This document shows positions 35,601 through 47,085 of a stretch of 64,000 nucleotides of DNA, piece after piece. Made by a program: the position numbers and the translations under genes. The notes beneath the pieces were generated by a model. It worked only from the letters and a program-made list of their open reading frames with translations. It was not told the origin of the DNA and did no database searches. The stretch lies in contig CATNEN010000007.1 in the NCBI GenBank assembly GCA_950097015.1, forward strand, positions 9,239,001 to 9,303,000. Direction: 5' to 3'. Position 1 is the first letter of the stretch; the number at the start of each line of letters is the position of its first letter. The DNA is from Macrostomum hystrix. Its lineage: Eukaryota > Platyhelminthes > Macrostomidae.

Positions 35601-35974
35601 TTCAGCTGGGACCCATTGGTTTTGGGCCTCACGGTCCCCGGCGCCACACGGAAGATCCGCACCAACCAGCAGTGCGGGACTTTGGCCTGTGGCTCGACGT
35701 TCACGTCCTCGGAGTCGACCCCGACAGTTGCACTCGCGACACCGTTCTCGACGACAGCGTTCGCTGCGTTGCCCGCGCTGCTTTGGTGGTGTGCCGCTCT
35801 TGGCAGCCGCAGCAGGGGCGCGGCTCTCCGTTGAGGCCTTGGTACGCGCTGTAGGCATGGCAGACAGTGGCACCAGGAGGCGGCGGCGCTATTCAAACGT
35901 CAGGGCATTTAAATAGACATGCAATAAATTGAGTCTTCGCAGTAAGAGACCGTCTTTATGGCTATTTATGTCTA
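32654..35974 (-). mobile_element. Non-LTR (LINE) retrotransposon, endonuclease-RT type, inactive
   Basis: A minus-strand element of about 3.3 kb between 12-bp direct repeats. Its 3' end is a trinucleotide (GTT)n tail, seen as (AAC)n at 32653-32669 on the plus strand. It encodes an AP-type endonuclease followed by a reverse transcriptase. The short 5' part and a single coding region suggest an RTE- or CR1-like clade, but I cannot assign it. Three frameshifts and an internal stop show it is dead. No second copy is visible in the window. Confidence 0.85.
32778..35858 (-). pseudogene. Endonuclease-reverse transcriptase ORF of the LINE, broken
   Basis: The N-terminal part from about 35858 is Arg/Cys-rich. 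The endonuclease domain (about 35590-34840) shows VAMWNCWTL, DIILLQEL, GRGGVG, LFCAYAPT and VLGDLNA. The C-terminal endonuclease block QLDHVLLRWRER follows in another frame, and the usual SDH is read as SDA. The RT domain has FVDILKAFDSV, LQGDTLAPFLF and the catalytic YADD (around 33460), then a thumb region. Frame changes lie near 35000-34960, near 34270 and near 34070, with an in-frame TAG near 34031. The missing endonuclease His and these breaks would abolish activity. Confidence 0.85.
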
Positions 35975-35986
35975 TGTCTATTTAAC
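35975..35986. repeat. Right copy of 12-bp direct repeat (target-site duplication)
   Basis: TGTCTATTTAAC, identical to 32642-32653, marks the 5' boundary of the minus-strand LINE. A reverse-complement match (TTAAATAGACA) also occurs at 35909-35919 inside the element's 5' region; I take that as incidental. Confidence 0.75.
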
Positions 35987-36930
35987 TTGAATGACAATAC
36001 ATAAGTTAATTGGTTCACAAGCAACTACCCTTAACCGTCACTCCAGTTACTTCGCTTAAAGATGCAAATACAGCGCAATTAACGTTTAGATAAAAAGGAA
36101 ATACATACAGTATAACAATACTATAATTAAAGTAATAAGCGCCGTGCAATATAACAGGAGAGTAATAATTAAATACAATGCAACAATAAGTTGTAACATA
36201 AGGGCACAATAATTTATAACAATAATTAAAAGCGTACTAATTTAAGTACGATACAAAAATACATTACAAATATACGATAAAATTAGGGCCTGCCTCATTA
36301 ATTAACTAAAATATCATTCATTATGTTTATATTTATACTACTGTGTATTTATACAAGTAGATGCTGTAGTCAAGAAGTAGACTTTAGAGTTCTTCATGAC
36401 TTGAAGGTTTGGGTTCAAGTGTTCAATTACTGATTTCACTAAAAAATTGTGTTCTTGAGCAAGAAACAAGCTCTGCATTGGTTCAGTTCACTAAGCTATC
36501 ACCAGCATTAGCTAAATATAAGTTGTGGCTCAAACTGGGGCAGCTATAGTTAATTATAAATATATTCATATTGTTTAGTCCACATAAACAGTAGTGCCTA
36601 AGATGTTTAATAAATATATTCAACTGCTTATAACCTGCAACATTATATAGACATAGATGCAATGTCCTTATGTTGCTAATATTGGGTATTCATAACTTAA
36701 GTAAAGTGAAGCAATATAAACAAGTAGCCACAAAATAGTTGCTTTTTTCAAGCTTATGTAATAACTGATAATATAATTGCAAAAAATGTAATATACTTCT
36801 TGTCCATTCAGTCTTATTATGCATAAATAACAATGAAATTGCAAATCCAAGTATAATATCACTAATTATTTTTCCCTCAGCTGCAGCCTAGCAGCTCATT
36901 TCTCACATAAAAAAGTATCAAAGTTAAGAC
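35987..36930. other. AT-rich region with a decayed SINE-like segment; USP promoter side
   Basis: About 0.95 kb upstream of the universal stress protein. The segment 36370-36515 resembles the second SINE-like family at 14.73 kb: GGTTTGGGTTCAAGTG as a B-box remnant, then TTGGTTCAGTTCA and ATCACCAGCATTAGC. Nothing else was recognised. Confidence 0.45.
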
Positions 36931-38026
36931 ATGGGCAGCTTCTGGAGCAGTGCAGGCAGCAGCAGCAGTAATGGACAGCAGCGCATATTGGAAGGCGGCA
37001 TTCCACCCAGCGAGCGCCGTGTCCTGATCGCCCTGGATGGCTCGCCAGGCGCTGAGAAGGCCTTCAACTTCTGGGCGAATGCACCGGGCAGCCAGAATGA
37101 CGAGTTGATTCTGTTCAGCGCACTAGAAGTGCCGAATGTACTCACCGGCCTTCTGCTGTCACCCTCAGGGTGAGTTCAGCGCTTTGCTTTTCGTCGCGAG
37201 TGAATCGACTTCAAATAATTAATTGCATTTGGATTAGACAGTATCGACCATTGGACTGGGTCCAGTGGATAGCAGACCACAGTTGATTTGGTTCGGGGTC
37301 TAATAATAATAAGAATAGTTGCAGGAGGGCTGTGAGCAATGGCACATTGCAGTGCCGCAGCCAACGAAGGGGCAATTCAGCCCATTCCGCTGACTCCTGA
37401 GCACACACACACAGATTCTGTAAGCAGATGCGCACTCATACAGGTGTGTACATCTGCCTTGATTTTCTCATCGTCAGGAAGTGTACAGACAAGCCTTCTC
37501 TCCGCGACTGCGCCCCAAATGAATGTGGCCTCGCCGCGGAATCGAGCTCAGGGACCTTGGTGCGAGAGGCAAACGCGTTAGACCGCTCTGCCACTCACAG
37601 CAGGGGAAACTGTTATAGGAAAATTTCCTGCTGTTACCCTAGATCCATGAAGGCAAAAATGTATTCCTAATGCAAGTGTTTCTACTCTCCATGTCTAATT
37701 TCGGTTTCTCGCTTCATAGAACCTTCGAGTACGAGGAATACGATAGGCAGGCTCGGCTGGTCCGGCAGCGCGCAGAGCAGTTGCAGCAGTCGATGCTGGG
37801 CGAGTGCCGCCGGCGCGGTCTCCGGTGCAAATTCGTCAGCAGCACCGAGTCGATGAGTCCCGGCGCCGCCATTGTTGACGCCGCCAAACGGATGGGTGTG
37901 AATGTTGTTGTGGTCGGTTGCCGTGGTAACAATGGCATACGGCGCACAATCCTGGGCTCAGTTAGCGACTATGTGCTGCAGCACTCGGCCAGACCAATTG
38001 TTGTGGTGCCTACGAAGACCGACTGA
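36931..38026 (+). CDS. Universal stress protein (UspA family)
   Basis: A small cytosolic nucleotide-binding protein of 181 residues. Two exons, 36931-37169 and 37720-38026, join in phase 2 (donor GTGAGT, acceptor TTCATAG). The core begins RRVLIALDGSPGAEKAF, the usual first beta strand with its Asp. The ATP-binding signature G-x2-G-x9-G-S is exact in GCRGNNGIRRTILGS near the C-terminus. The protein ends RPIVVVPTKTD, as the last strand should. An N-terminal Ser-rich extension of about 25 residues precedes the domain. The intron holds a SINE. Usp proteins occur in plants, cnidarians and flatworms; the function in animals is mostly stress-related and not specified by sequence. Confidence 0.92.
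37312..37605 (-). mobile_element. tRNA-derived SINE, first family (USP intron)
   Basis: On the minus strand the tRNA-like head is clear: GTGGCAGAGCGGTCTAACGC, then GCACCAAGGTCCCTGAGCTC and GATTCCGCGGCGAGG. The body and the CAGCCCTCCTGCAACTATTC end match the other copies, followed by an (ATT)n-like tail at about 37300. The central part is shorter than in the 58-kb copy. Confidence 0.8.
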
Positions 38027-38087
38027 AACTGATAACAAATTTTCAGCGCTTCACCTGTGGATCAATCAGTCTTTTTCGTCTGTCAAA

Positions 38088-38093
38088 AATAAA
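38088..38093 (+). terminator. Poly(A) signal AATAAA of the USP gene
   Basis: A perfect AATAAA lies 62 bases after the USP stop codon on the same strand, at the distance expected for a short 3' UTR. Confidence 0.65.
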
Positions 38094-39456
38094 AGCAGAA
38101 GGCCCTAAGATTAGAATCGGGCTTAACAGCTCCTTTTTAAATGTCGTGTTACCACATTTTAGAGCTGCAGTGTGCGATTAGTGTCTTTAGTATTTGCTGA
38201 TATTCACTAACTATCAGCAATGCAGTAGTGGCATCTACAGCAGCTTCTATGTCTGATTTTGTGTATGCTCATATTATTGTGTGTGCATTATTAATTATGA
38301 AAGCACTTTTATCATATTTAACTAACTTTGCATCGGAGTCTCTTCTAAGAGTAGTATACCGCCGAGATTTTTTTCTAAAATTATCCCCCCTTTTAATTGA
38401 TTTTTCCCAAGAAGCGGATGCTAATCCGAAAACAATCAGCTGAAATATTTACCGAAGATTCTGTCGAACAAGTTTATTTTGCTGTTGTGTAACACCCCTG
38501 GCATGTCGCGTCAACTTCGAGTTTGCTGGCTTCATGACAATTCTTGAGCTATTACACTGTAACATTAGTCAACAGGCAGAGTTTTAATCTGCAACTGATT
38601 TATCTCATATTACTTTGTATATATAATTTGCGACACCATCTGTGACTGCTTTAGTTATTTTTTAACTACTTCATAAAGTGGTACACATTTCATAGCAGTG
38701 CCAGATAACTTTGATGAGCACCAACTGGTATACATTTTTACAGTAAGAACACAACTCTGGATATAAAACTTTCGTGAGGAAACTTTCGTCCCTAGATTTT
38801 ATTGCTTTAAACGTCTAATGAATTGGATCCAGACCAAAATCATTTTAAGATAGTAAGATTCAAAATCATAGTAAAAGGATGGGTCATTAATATCTATTCT
38901 CTCTTAATATAGTCTAATTTATACAATGTATGTCTGCACTGGTCTCAGTGAATTCATGTGCTTTAATTCACTGAAATCAATATTAGCGCAAATAAAGCAC
39001 TAAATTTAAATCACCCGAATATTAACTGACCAAAAATTTTGATTAGTTTAATAAAATTTGATAGGTTTTATTGCTGGCCCAAGCTGCTTTCAAAATCGAT
39101 GCGGCTGATGTGCGGCTAGCTTTTGGTCAGTGAATATTATAGAGAGAAGACGTAGATGGAATCATTTTGGTTAGCGTTATTAGTTTATTTGATTTTATTA
39201 AACAATTAGAAAAATTTGTAGTTATTTGCTTGATTTGCATTTAATGATGTAAGATTTTACTTGCTTTTTTACACAATTTAAAGGGTGCATTTTTGTTTAT
39301 CTTATGAGTGGCTTCGTCGGAACATTTGAACCGATTTTTTCTGACCCTAATTTTTCACATCATTTAAAAAGAACGAGCGACACTACACATTAAGTGCACT
39401 TTAAAATTTGAGTGTCCTGAGTTCAGATTTAATAATTTATAGCATATATATTAATA
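38094..39456. other. Intergenic AT-rich DNA between USP and SCP-X
   Basis: About 1.4 kb with no exon, RNA gene or array recognised. The right end should contain the SCP-X promoter and 5' UTR. No TATA box stands out from the general AT-richness. Confidence 0.5.
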
Positions 39457-42400
39457 ATGTCACCAACACAAGCTTCCCGTGTCTATGTTATTGGCGTTGG
39501 CATGACGAAGGTAAGTTGAATGTCAGAAATATAAAAGTAAATTTACTGAAACAGTTTCTATATTATGCTGATTACAGGGACTAATATTCAAATGGTTCCG
39601 AACCTGGCAAGGCATGCTAGTTGGTTTAATCAGGCGATGTAGTCGCTGCGATAACATTTTTAATTTTCCTGTTAGCTAGCATTCTGCGGCTGGTAACATG
39701 TTGAGAGTGTTCTTAGTGACTTTAAGGTGAGGCCGAATTGATAAGCAATTTGCAAAGCTTGCATGTTCAATTCATTGACAGCATCTGCCTGGTCGCAAAA
39801 CCTCTGTGGGAAGGGCCATCAAACAGATAGCAAGAATGTTTTCCCTAAGTCAGTAAATGTCATAGTGTTGACAGTGTTTTCTAGCAATACCTGTCCAAAT
39901 AGATCCCCATTTAGAGGATTGAGCAATAAGTGCAATTTGGTCTGACTAGATTTGAAAGGAGATATTTAAAATAGTTAACAATAAACACCAAATCTTCCAA
40001 GAAGGTGATCCATTAAAAAGCCTAGGGATGTGCAAAAGTGGTGCAACTTTGCAACTCCCCTGGTTTAGTAAGCTGGCTGGTTGGGTGCACCAACCCTACC
40101 TCAACTAGACTGAGGTTGATGGGGTTTGGTGCAGCTATACTCACTTTGGCCAGTTGTGTAATGACTGTCCACCACATGGTATTATATTAGTTCTACAGTT
40201 ACATATCTAAAAACTTCTAAGGAAATATATCACTTATATTATATCTGAAAGATATTAGCATCTGATATAGTAAATTATCTAAACCCAATATATATTACAA
40301 TGTTTAAATATCTTTTTGGAATAAATGATTTGTTGTTGTTCTTTTTTCCTAGGTTAAGGCTAAGTCACATTCTAGATAGTATAGCCCTATTAACCAGCTT
40401 TTGATTTGAGAAAATTTCTGATTGCTTATAAAGTTATAGTCTTTTTACCTGTCTACTGTCTCAATTTTTTTATTTGTATAATTTTTAGACCTTTGAATTT
40501 GAATTAAGTCATAGCTAAGCTAAATATATCATTTCTATTTAGTGGCAGTTTGTTAGAGACCCTTATGCCCTTACATACCTAGAAACTAATTCACATATAC
40601 TAATTAGTATTCTATATGCCATTTTTGTATTGATATAAAAATACAATTGCTAATGCAAATTAATTCTCTCAAAAAACAGTAAATAGCTAGTTTCTGTTAA
40701 AGTAGCTATTTTAATTTTAATTATATATTTTCTATCTATAACTGTATCTATTGATTTTATAAAAATTTATTTTGTGGTTTGTGATACCACTGTAATAGTA
40801 TTTGTTTGGAAATTATACAGAGATTTGATTTTATATCTAGCCAGCCATAAATTTTCTCCCACTAACAAGCACCCTAACAGCCTAGAACTGTGTCCACATA
40901 GTGTAGCTTGTAAAGTGTTAGTTCCATTGGAAATATTTTTATTAATGGGTATATATTGTAATGAGCGAATAGGTTCAATTAATGACATCATATTACAGGA
41001 CATTATAAACTATGCGCATTATATGCCACAATTCAGTGCACATTTGTTGTTTTGATTATATGGCTACAATACAGATAACCGATCTGTTCAGAGTCAGTGG
41101 CAGGTCGGTTAACGCAATTCTCTCTCGCACAAAGGTCCCTGAGCTCGATTCCATGGCGAGGCCACATTCAATTGGGGCGCAGCTGCTTAGAGAAGGCTTG
41201 GGGGCTTGTTGTGCAACTTACGCCCTTGAGAGCCAACCTCAAAGGCACAGTAAGAGTGTATACACTGTCTGACGATGAGAAAGTCAGGGCAGATGTACAT
41301 CTGTGTCAGCCTGCATACAGTATCCGTGTGCGTGTGTACTCAGTAGTCAGCGAAATAGGCAGAATTGCCTCCTCGCTGGCTGCGGGTCTAGTGTCACCCA
41401 ATGATGTGCTATTGCCCGCAGCCCTCCTGAAATTATTATTTCTATTGTCTGGCTACAATATACGAGTGTATTCCATTTTAATTTGGCTGTCATTACAGAA
41501 AATAATTGAATTAGAATTGTAAGTGCTTAAATTGTCCATTTAACAGTTTGAGAAGCCCGGCCGGCGGGAGAACTTCGACTATCCGGACATGGCCAAGGAG
41601 GCGGTGGACAAGGCCCTCGGCGACGCTAGGGTGAGCTACGCCTCAGTCCAGCAGGCCGTCTGCGGCTACGTCTACGGCGACAGCACCTGCGGCCAGCGGG
41701 CCCTGTACCAGATCGGCCTGACGGGAATCCCGGTTGTCAATGTCAACAACAACTGTTCCACCGGCTCCACGGCGCTGTTCCTGGCTGCCGAGTTGGTGCG
41801 CGGTGGCCGCGCCGACTGCGTGCTGGCGCTGGGCTTCGAGAAGATGCAGCGCGGATCGCTGGGCCAGACATTCAGCGACCGTGCGTCTCCGCTGGAGCGT
41901 CACGTTGAGGTGGGACTTCAGTGGCAGATTTGATAGGCTTGGAATCTGGTCAGGTTTGCTTGCAAGTTTTTCTGCTTTCTCTGCCCTCTCACCAGGTGCT
42001 CGCCGAGCGTCACGGCCTGGAGGCATCACCGATCGCAGCCCAGATGTTCGGCGCCGCGGGGCGCGAGCACATGCAGCTGTACGGCACCAGGCTGGAGCAC
42101 TTCGCCAAGATCGCAGAGAAGAACCACCGGCACTCCGCCAACAATCCCAACTCGCAGTTCACTGACGTGTACACCGTGCAGGAGATCCTCAGCTCCCAGC
42201 CCATCTACTCACCGCTGACCAAGCTGCAGTGCTGCCCGACCTCCGACGGAGCCGCGGCTGCCGTCATCGCCAGCGAGGAGTTCGTCATTCGGCATGGACT
42301 GCAGGTGAGCTGCGGGAAGACTGGGGGGCTCTAGTACCGACACACCGTGGGCCAAAAAATGGTACCATATATTTGTACTCAACTCTACGGGATCAAACTC

Positions 42401-44035
42401 ATGACTTTTCTTATGACTTGCTGCTCCACCTCACCTGTCCCTCATTAAAATTAATGAAAACAGAATAAATACGATCGTAATATTATAAAAAGCATCCACG
42501 GTGCTTGATCCCCGCCAGCCACAGGCCGTGGAGCTACTGGCCATCGAGATGGCCACCGACCTGCCGTCGGTGTTCGGCGACAAGTCAGCAATCAAGATGG
42601 TCGGCTACGACATGACCAGCCGGGCCGCCCAAGCTGTCTATGCCAAGACCGGCCTGCGACCGGACGACTTCCAGGTGGTCGAGCTGCACGACTGCTTCTC
42701 AGCCAATGAGCTGCTCACCTACGAGGCGCTTGGCCTCTGTGGCCAGGGTGAGTGCTGTCTGTGCTTTTGCTTTGTTTTTTTTTGTTAGAGAACGAGAAGA
42801 AGCCCGATGAGTCTGATGGCAGCCTTGAAGGAGCAGGTAATGGTCAGAGTCTGTCATCCATTGATCCCCCCGCTGCCACACTCGCAGGCAAGGCAGCCGA
42901 GCTGATCGACCGCGGCGACAACACCTACGGCGGCAAGTTTGTTGTGAACCCATCTGGCGGCCTGATCTCCAAGGGCCACCCGCTGGGCGCCACTGGCCTG
43001 GCGCAGTGCGCTGAGCTCTGCTGGCAGCTGCGCGGCATCGCCGGCCCCCGCCAAGTTCCTGGCTGCCGGCGCGCCCTGCAGCACAACATCGGCCTGGGCG
43101 GCGCTGCGGTCGTCGCCGCCTACCAGCTGGGCTTCCCAGAGGCCGCCGCCGCCGCTACTTCTGCCAGCCTGGTCAGCACCTCCGCCGGTGACTCCGGCGA
43201 CGATTTCCAGTGCGCCAAGATCTTCCGCATCATCGGACAGGGCCTGGAGACTGAAGGCGAGCAGATTGTGAAGAAGGTCAACGGTATCTTCGCCTTCAAG
43301 GTCACGGGTGGCCCTGGCGGGCGGGCCGGCCTGTGGCTGGTTGACTGCAAGAACGGCACTGGCAAGGTGGAGTTCAATGGCCAAGGTGAGTCTCAACAGG
43401 CATTCCGGCTGCTCGATCCGCCACTGTTTTTCCTTGACCCAATTTTAAACTGACCCGCAAGTCAGCAAATTTTCCTGAGCAGTAGAAAGACTACGTATTT
43501 CAAATGCCCACATTTTGTCTTTTTTTCTGTATCTTTAAAATATCCAACCAATCGCCAAGAACCGGGCTAAAATTTTCGGCTGTATCCGATGAAACTTCCA
43601 GAATTACAAAACACCGGCATCGTCAAACTATTCAAGGATTCTCGTCGCGGTGTCAGGTGGCAAATCCACCATTATAGGCATAGTTTTTCTGCTCATAAAA
43701 TTTCATCATGTACCAATGTAAAAACCGAAAGTTAGCTCATCGTCCTCATAGTTCATCGAATCGAATTGTTGATCCTCGGATCACCACCTTGACTTAAGTT
43801 CACTATGATCCTCAGGTCAGCTCCTCAGATAATGAGCTCTCATTCCGGGCTTGCAGGCAAGGCGGACGTGACGATCACAATCTCGGACCAGGACCTGGTG
43901 CAGCTGATGCTGGGCAAGCTGAACCCGCAGCAGGCATTTTTCAGTGGCAAGCTCAAGATGCAGGGCAACATGGGCCTGGCCATGAAGCTGCGCGAGTTCC
44001 AGTCGCGAGTCGGCGAGCTCAAAGGCAAATTGTGA
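39457..44035 (+). CDS. SCP2: Sterol carrier protein X: peroxisomal 3-oxoacyl-CoA thiolase fused to an SCP2 domain
   Basis: A complete 543-residue protein from six in-phase exons: 39457-39510, 41547-41909, 41996-42304, 42519-42747, 42888-43385 and 43857-44035. The N-terminal thiolase domain cleaves branched 3-oxoacyl-CoA. Its nucleophilic Cys lies in [14 protein letters not shown] and its His in [13 protein letters not shown], with QHNIGLGG near the end. [19 protein letters not shown] is a family block. A linker leads to a C-terminal SCP2 lipid-binding domain of about 110 residues (from [14 protein letters not shown] to the end). Length and domain order match vertebrate SCP-X (about 547). It ends ...LKGKL, a PTS1-like tripeptide, so peroxisomal import is likely. 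The first intron holds a SINE. No frameshift or missing residue is seen. Confidence 0.96.
40085..40137. repeat. Imperfect inverted repeat (hairpin) in SCP-X intron 1
   Basis: GGGTGCACCAACCCTACCTC is followed after a short loop by GAGGTTGATGGGGTTTGGTG, its imperfect reverse complement. The arms are about 22 bases. No flanking target duplication was identified. Confidence 0.5.
41092..41450 (+). mobile_element. tRNA-derived SINE, first family (SCP-X intron 1)
   Basis: Plus-strand copy. The head is GTGGCAGGTCGGTTAACGC, with GGTCCCTGAGCTCGATTCC as the B-box region. The body carries GGCACAGTAAGAGTGTATAC, GACGATGAGAAAGTCAGGGC and CAGAATTGCCTCCTCGCTGG, and the end is GCAGCCCTCCTGAAATTATT. It is nearly full length compared with the 26.2-kb and 57.9-kb copies. 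Short open frames here are not genes. Confidence 0.8.
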
Positions 44036-44865
44036 GCTGCGCCAGCCTCGAATTTTTGTTGTTAGAGATTGCCATGGCAACCATCAGGACAGATTCCCTC
44101 ACAGAAATATTTCCCAACTGAATCCAATGCGCAATTCCATCAATGTCAACTGTGTCCTTCATCGCTAATGATCTGCTGCAGTGTGCTGATCCAGTGCCTG
44201 CTATTCTTGTGACTCATGCACTCAATTCCTGTCATCTACGTTGCTGATTCTGCCCCACCTGCTAGTTGAATGCCTATCAAACTGTACCCTTCTAGTTTTT
44301 TGTTATGTTTCAATTTTCTACTCGAATAGCAAATTCTTTATTGTTTCGTTGAATAAGCGGTAAATTTTTCTCGCTTAGAAATATAAAAGTGTTGCGCCGT
44401 GTGTCCGCTACTATTTGCGCCGGGGCACATCAGGAACGTTTTTAATTATTGATTTCCTAACTGCTGGCTTCTTCACTTTTTATTTTTTATAATTAGCAGT
44501 GAGGCTAGAGCAGCAGATTTGTTCAGTTGCAGCGAAGTGCGGGTGTCCGACTGTGGCACCATTCGATAAGGGAGGGTGCGGCCTTGCGGTTCTGTTTAGC
44601 TTCAGGTTGAACTTTGACCAGCACCTCAGAAGCCTAGCTCAGGTGTTTCTAGATTTTCAGTGCTAGGCTTTTTAGATAAAGCGGTCTGAAAATGAAATTT
44701 CAGTCCTGGCTGACGCCCGCTAGTGCTGCAAGTTCAAAGTACTTGAAATTTTAGTTCTGGCTCATGCAGGGTTTTTCGAGCGTTTCCATCGTTAGCAATT
44801 TGCTCATTTTGCACTACTTACAGTAGACACTAATATTAATTATTTCTTCTCCATCGCCCTCGAAG
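44036..44865. other. Region after SCP-X, before the EGF exon
   Basis: About 0.8 kb holding the SCP-X 3' UTR and possibly an intron of the next gene. I found no upstream exon for the EGF-type protein here, and no perfect AATAAA. Confidence 0.4.
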
Positions 44866-45231
44866 GCCATCCCCAAGTTGTGCATTCGCCACTGCTTCAA
44901 CGGCGGTGTCTGCGTCAGCTGCTCCGGCCAGGACCTCGGGGCCGTCTGCAGTGCTTGCAGCTGCCCGGCGCCATTCCGAGGGCCGCGCTGCGAGGCCCGC
45001 GATGCCGCCCTGCTGGCGGCCGAGTTCGGCCCGGAGCCGGCTGTACATCGAGTTGTGGCCATTGCCGTGCCGTTGCTAGGCCTGTTGCTGCTGCTCCTGG
45101 GCGGCCTGGCCTTCGTCTGGCACCGGCGAGCGCGCCAGCTGGCAGCCGACCAGGTATCTTTCGAGAACTGGATCTTCCACAACAAGGAGGTGAAGGCGGC
45201 CGATCAACCAGCCGGCCAAGCTGAGGCCTGA
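44866..45231 (+). CDS. EGF-like, single-pass membrane protein, terminal exon
   Basis: About 121 codons are open to a TGA at 45229-45231. A single EGF-like module (IRHCFNGGVCVSC, then CSCPAPFRGPRCE) is followed by a short stalk and a clear membrane segment (VVAIAVPLLGLLLLLLGGLA). A basic stop-transfer HRRAR and a short cytoplasmic tail come next. This is type I topology. A pyrimidine-rich tract and AAG acceptor precede 44866, and there is no in-frame ATG near the start, so upstream exons (signal peptide) must exist but were not found. A donor-like CAG|GTATCT near 45152 could mean the last 26 codons are intronic. The specific family is not recognised. Confidence 0.55.
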   Translation, partial: AIPKLCIRHCFNGGVCVSCSGQDLGAVCSACSCPAPFRGPRCEARDAALLAAEFGPEPAVHRVVAIAVPLLGLLLLLLGGLAFVWHRRARQLAADQVSFENWIFHNKEVKAADQPAGQAEA

Positions 45232-45634
45232 GTCCGTGCCTGGCAGCTCTGAGCTGACCGAAGGCCAAATGCCAATCTACAGTGCGCCATGGACTCGATT
45301 CACGATTGCGAACCTGTAGGTCGATATTAATTAAAAAATTAACAAAGAATCTCATTTCTGTCTGCCTCCGCAATTGGTTATGCACGATGATGAACTAGCA
45401 ATATTTGTTTTCTGATATTTAGCTCGCATGCTTTGAATTCCACGCAGTTTATTTACCGTTACAATCTCCAGTATTTCGAAGCTTTTTTCTCACCCCATTT
45501 TTTGAGTATCATAATTATTTTTTCGCGTACAGATTCTTAAATATATATTTTTTCTTAAATATATCTAGCCTTAAATAGATATCGATACTTAAATCGATTC
45601 GCATTGATTTAAACATAAAGCCATTGTACGTTAG

Positions 45635-45962
45635 CGGCCAAGCTATGGTAGGTCCAGTGGTAGGCGACCAAGCTATGGTAGGTCCAGTGGTAAGCGACCA
45701 AGCTATGGTAGGTCCAGTGGTAAGAGACCAAGCTATGGTAGGTCCAGTGGTAAGCGACCAAGCTATGGTAGGTCCAGTGGTAAGAGACCAAGCTATGGTA
45801 GGTCCAGTGGTAAGCGACCAAGCTATGGTAGGTCCAGTGGTAAGAGACCAAGCTATGGTAGGTCCAGTGGTAGGCGACCAAGCTATGGTAGGTCCAGTGG
45901 TAAGCGACCAAGCTATGGTAGGTCCAGTGGTAGGCGACCAAGCTATGGTAGGTCCAGTGGCT
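45635..45962. repeat. 30-bp minisatellite
   Basis: Eleven near-identical copies of a 30-bp unit containing AGCTATGGTAGGTCCAGTGG followed by TAAGCGACCA, TAAGAGACCA or TAGGCGACCA. The first three-base variants alternate. Thirty is divisible by three, so both strands carry open frames; no gene is inferred. Confidence 0.96.
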
Positions 45963-47085
45963 CGGCTTTTGTAACCATTTGGCTTTTGTGGCTTGAATCA
46001 AGTATGCAAAAAAAAATGCCATTATGGTGATTACTTCTTCGATTCGTTTGTCAGCTTCTCTACTCCGTTCATAACCGCTGTAGTTTTTTATCTAGCTGGC
46101 GCAATTTGCATTATGGAATTATCAGCTCTAAATATACTATTTTGATCTTTTCCATGCGGTTCTTGATTTGCTGATTCGATTTACAAATTCTAAAACTCAT
46201 TGAGCCTTTTAGATGATTCTGTTTTGTACCTAATGTGTGTCTCCTTGCCTATCTCGAACTTCCTTACTCCGCAGAGCTAGCACTGAACTAACCGTCTCCA
46301 TGCATTCTTTAGCCAAGCAGTTTCTCGTACACCATGGGTCATGTTCTGCTCACGTGCATTCGGAGTGCCAACTTCAACAGCGCTCGCTGCTCTGGACCAG
46401 CTCGCTGAAAGCTAATTGAAGGGCCGCATCAGCAGATCTATTTCTGTTGCAATATCTATCCTCTTTACATCTTCCTCCTTGACACCCGGCCATTTGATTG
46501 CTCAGCTTCTGAGCAGCTTCTCTTCATCCCAAAAGTGATGGACTGCTGAATCTGCTAGTCGGCCCGCTGGACCGGGGCTTCCCTGGCGGCGGAGTCTTTT
46601 TTCGTCGTCGGATTGCTGAGGTTGCTAGCGAAGCCGCTGAAATGTCTGGCTGCCTTCATTCTGCCGGTTCGGCTTTGCCGTCCAGAGCTCCATGCGGCTT
46701 GGTCCCTCACCCCGCAGTGTTGGAAGCCCTGCTCCAGTGTCCTAATCTGCTCATGAGCGCCACAAATGGCTGGATATTATGATGCATCTGATGCATTTGG
46801 CAAATGACAGGCGCCGATGTTCCGCATGCGCGACCCACCCCCAGCTGAGATCTGTCCGCAAAGTGCACGCCGCAAACTGACAATTTGTTTGAGTGAGTTT
46901 AGCAATAACTGTCGCTCCAGATCTGTCGATCCGAGCTGCTCCATGCTCAGCCAGCTCATAAATTGGCATGAGATCACGAGACTGGGCTAGCCACACAAAC
47001 CCGTTTTGCGCTCGGAGCTTTCCGCTTCGAGTGCGGGCCAGAGATTTTGGCTCAAGAGCGAATCTGAATTGAGTGCGCCTGCCGC
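45963..47085. other. Intergenic region, no gene seen
   Basis: About 1.1 kb. Short open frames at 46237-46419 and 46751-46996 lack any recognisable feature. No array or mobile element is seen. Confidence 0.4.

Noticed and set aside
35909-35919. TTAAATAGACA as a terminal inverted repeat with 32642-32652
   Set aside because: Non-LTR elements lack terminal inverted repeats, and the 12-bp direct repeat at 35975 explains the boundary better.
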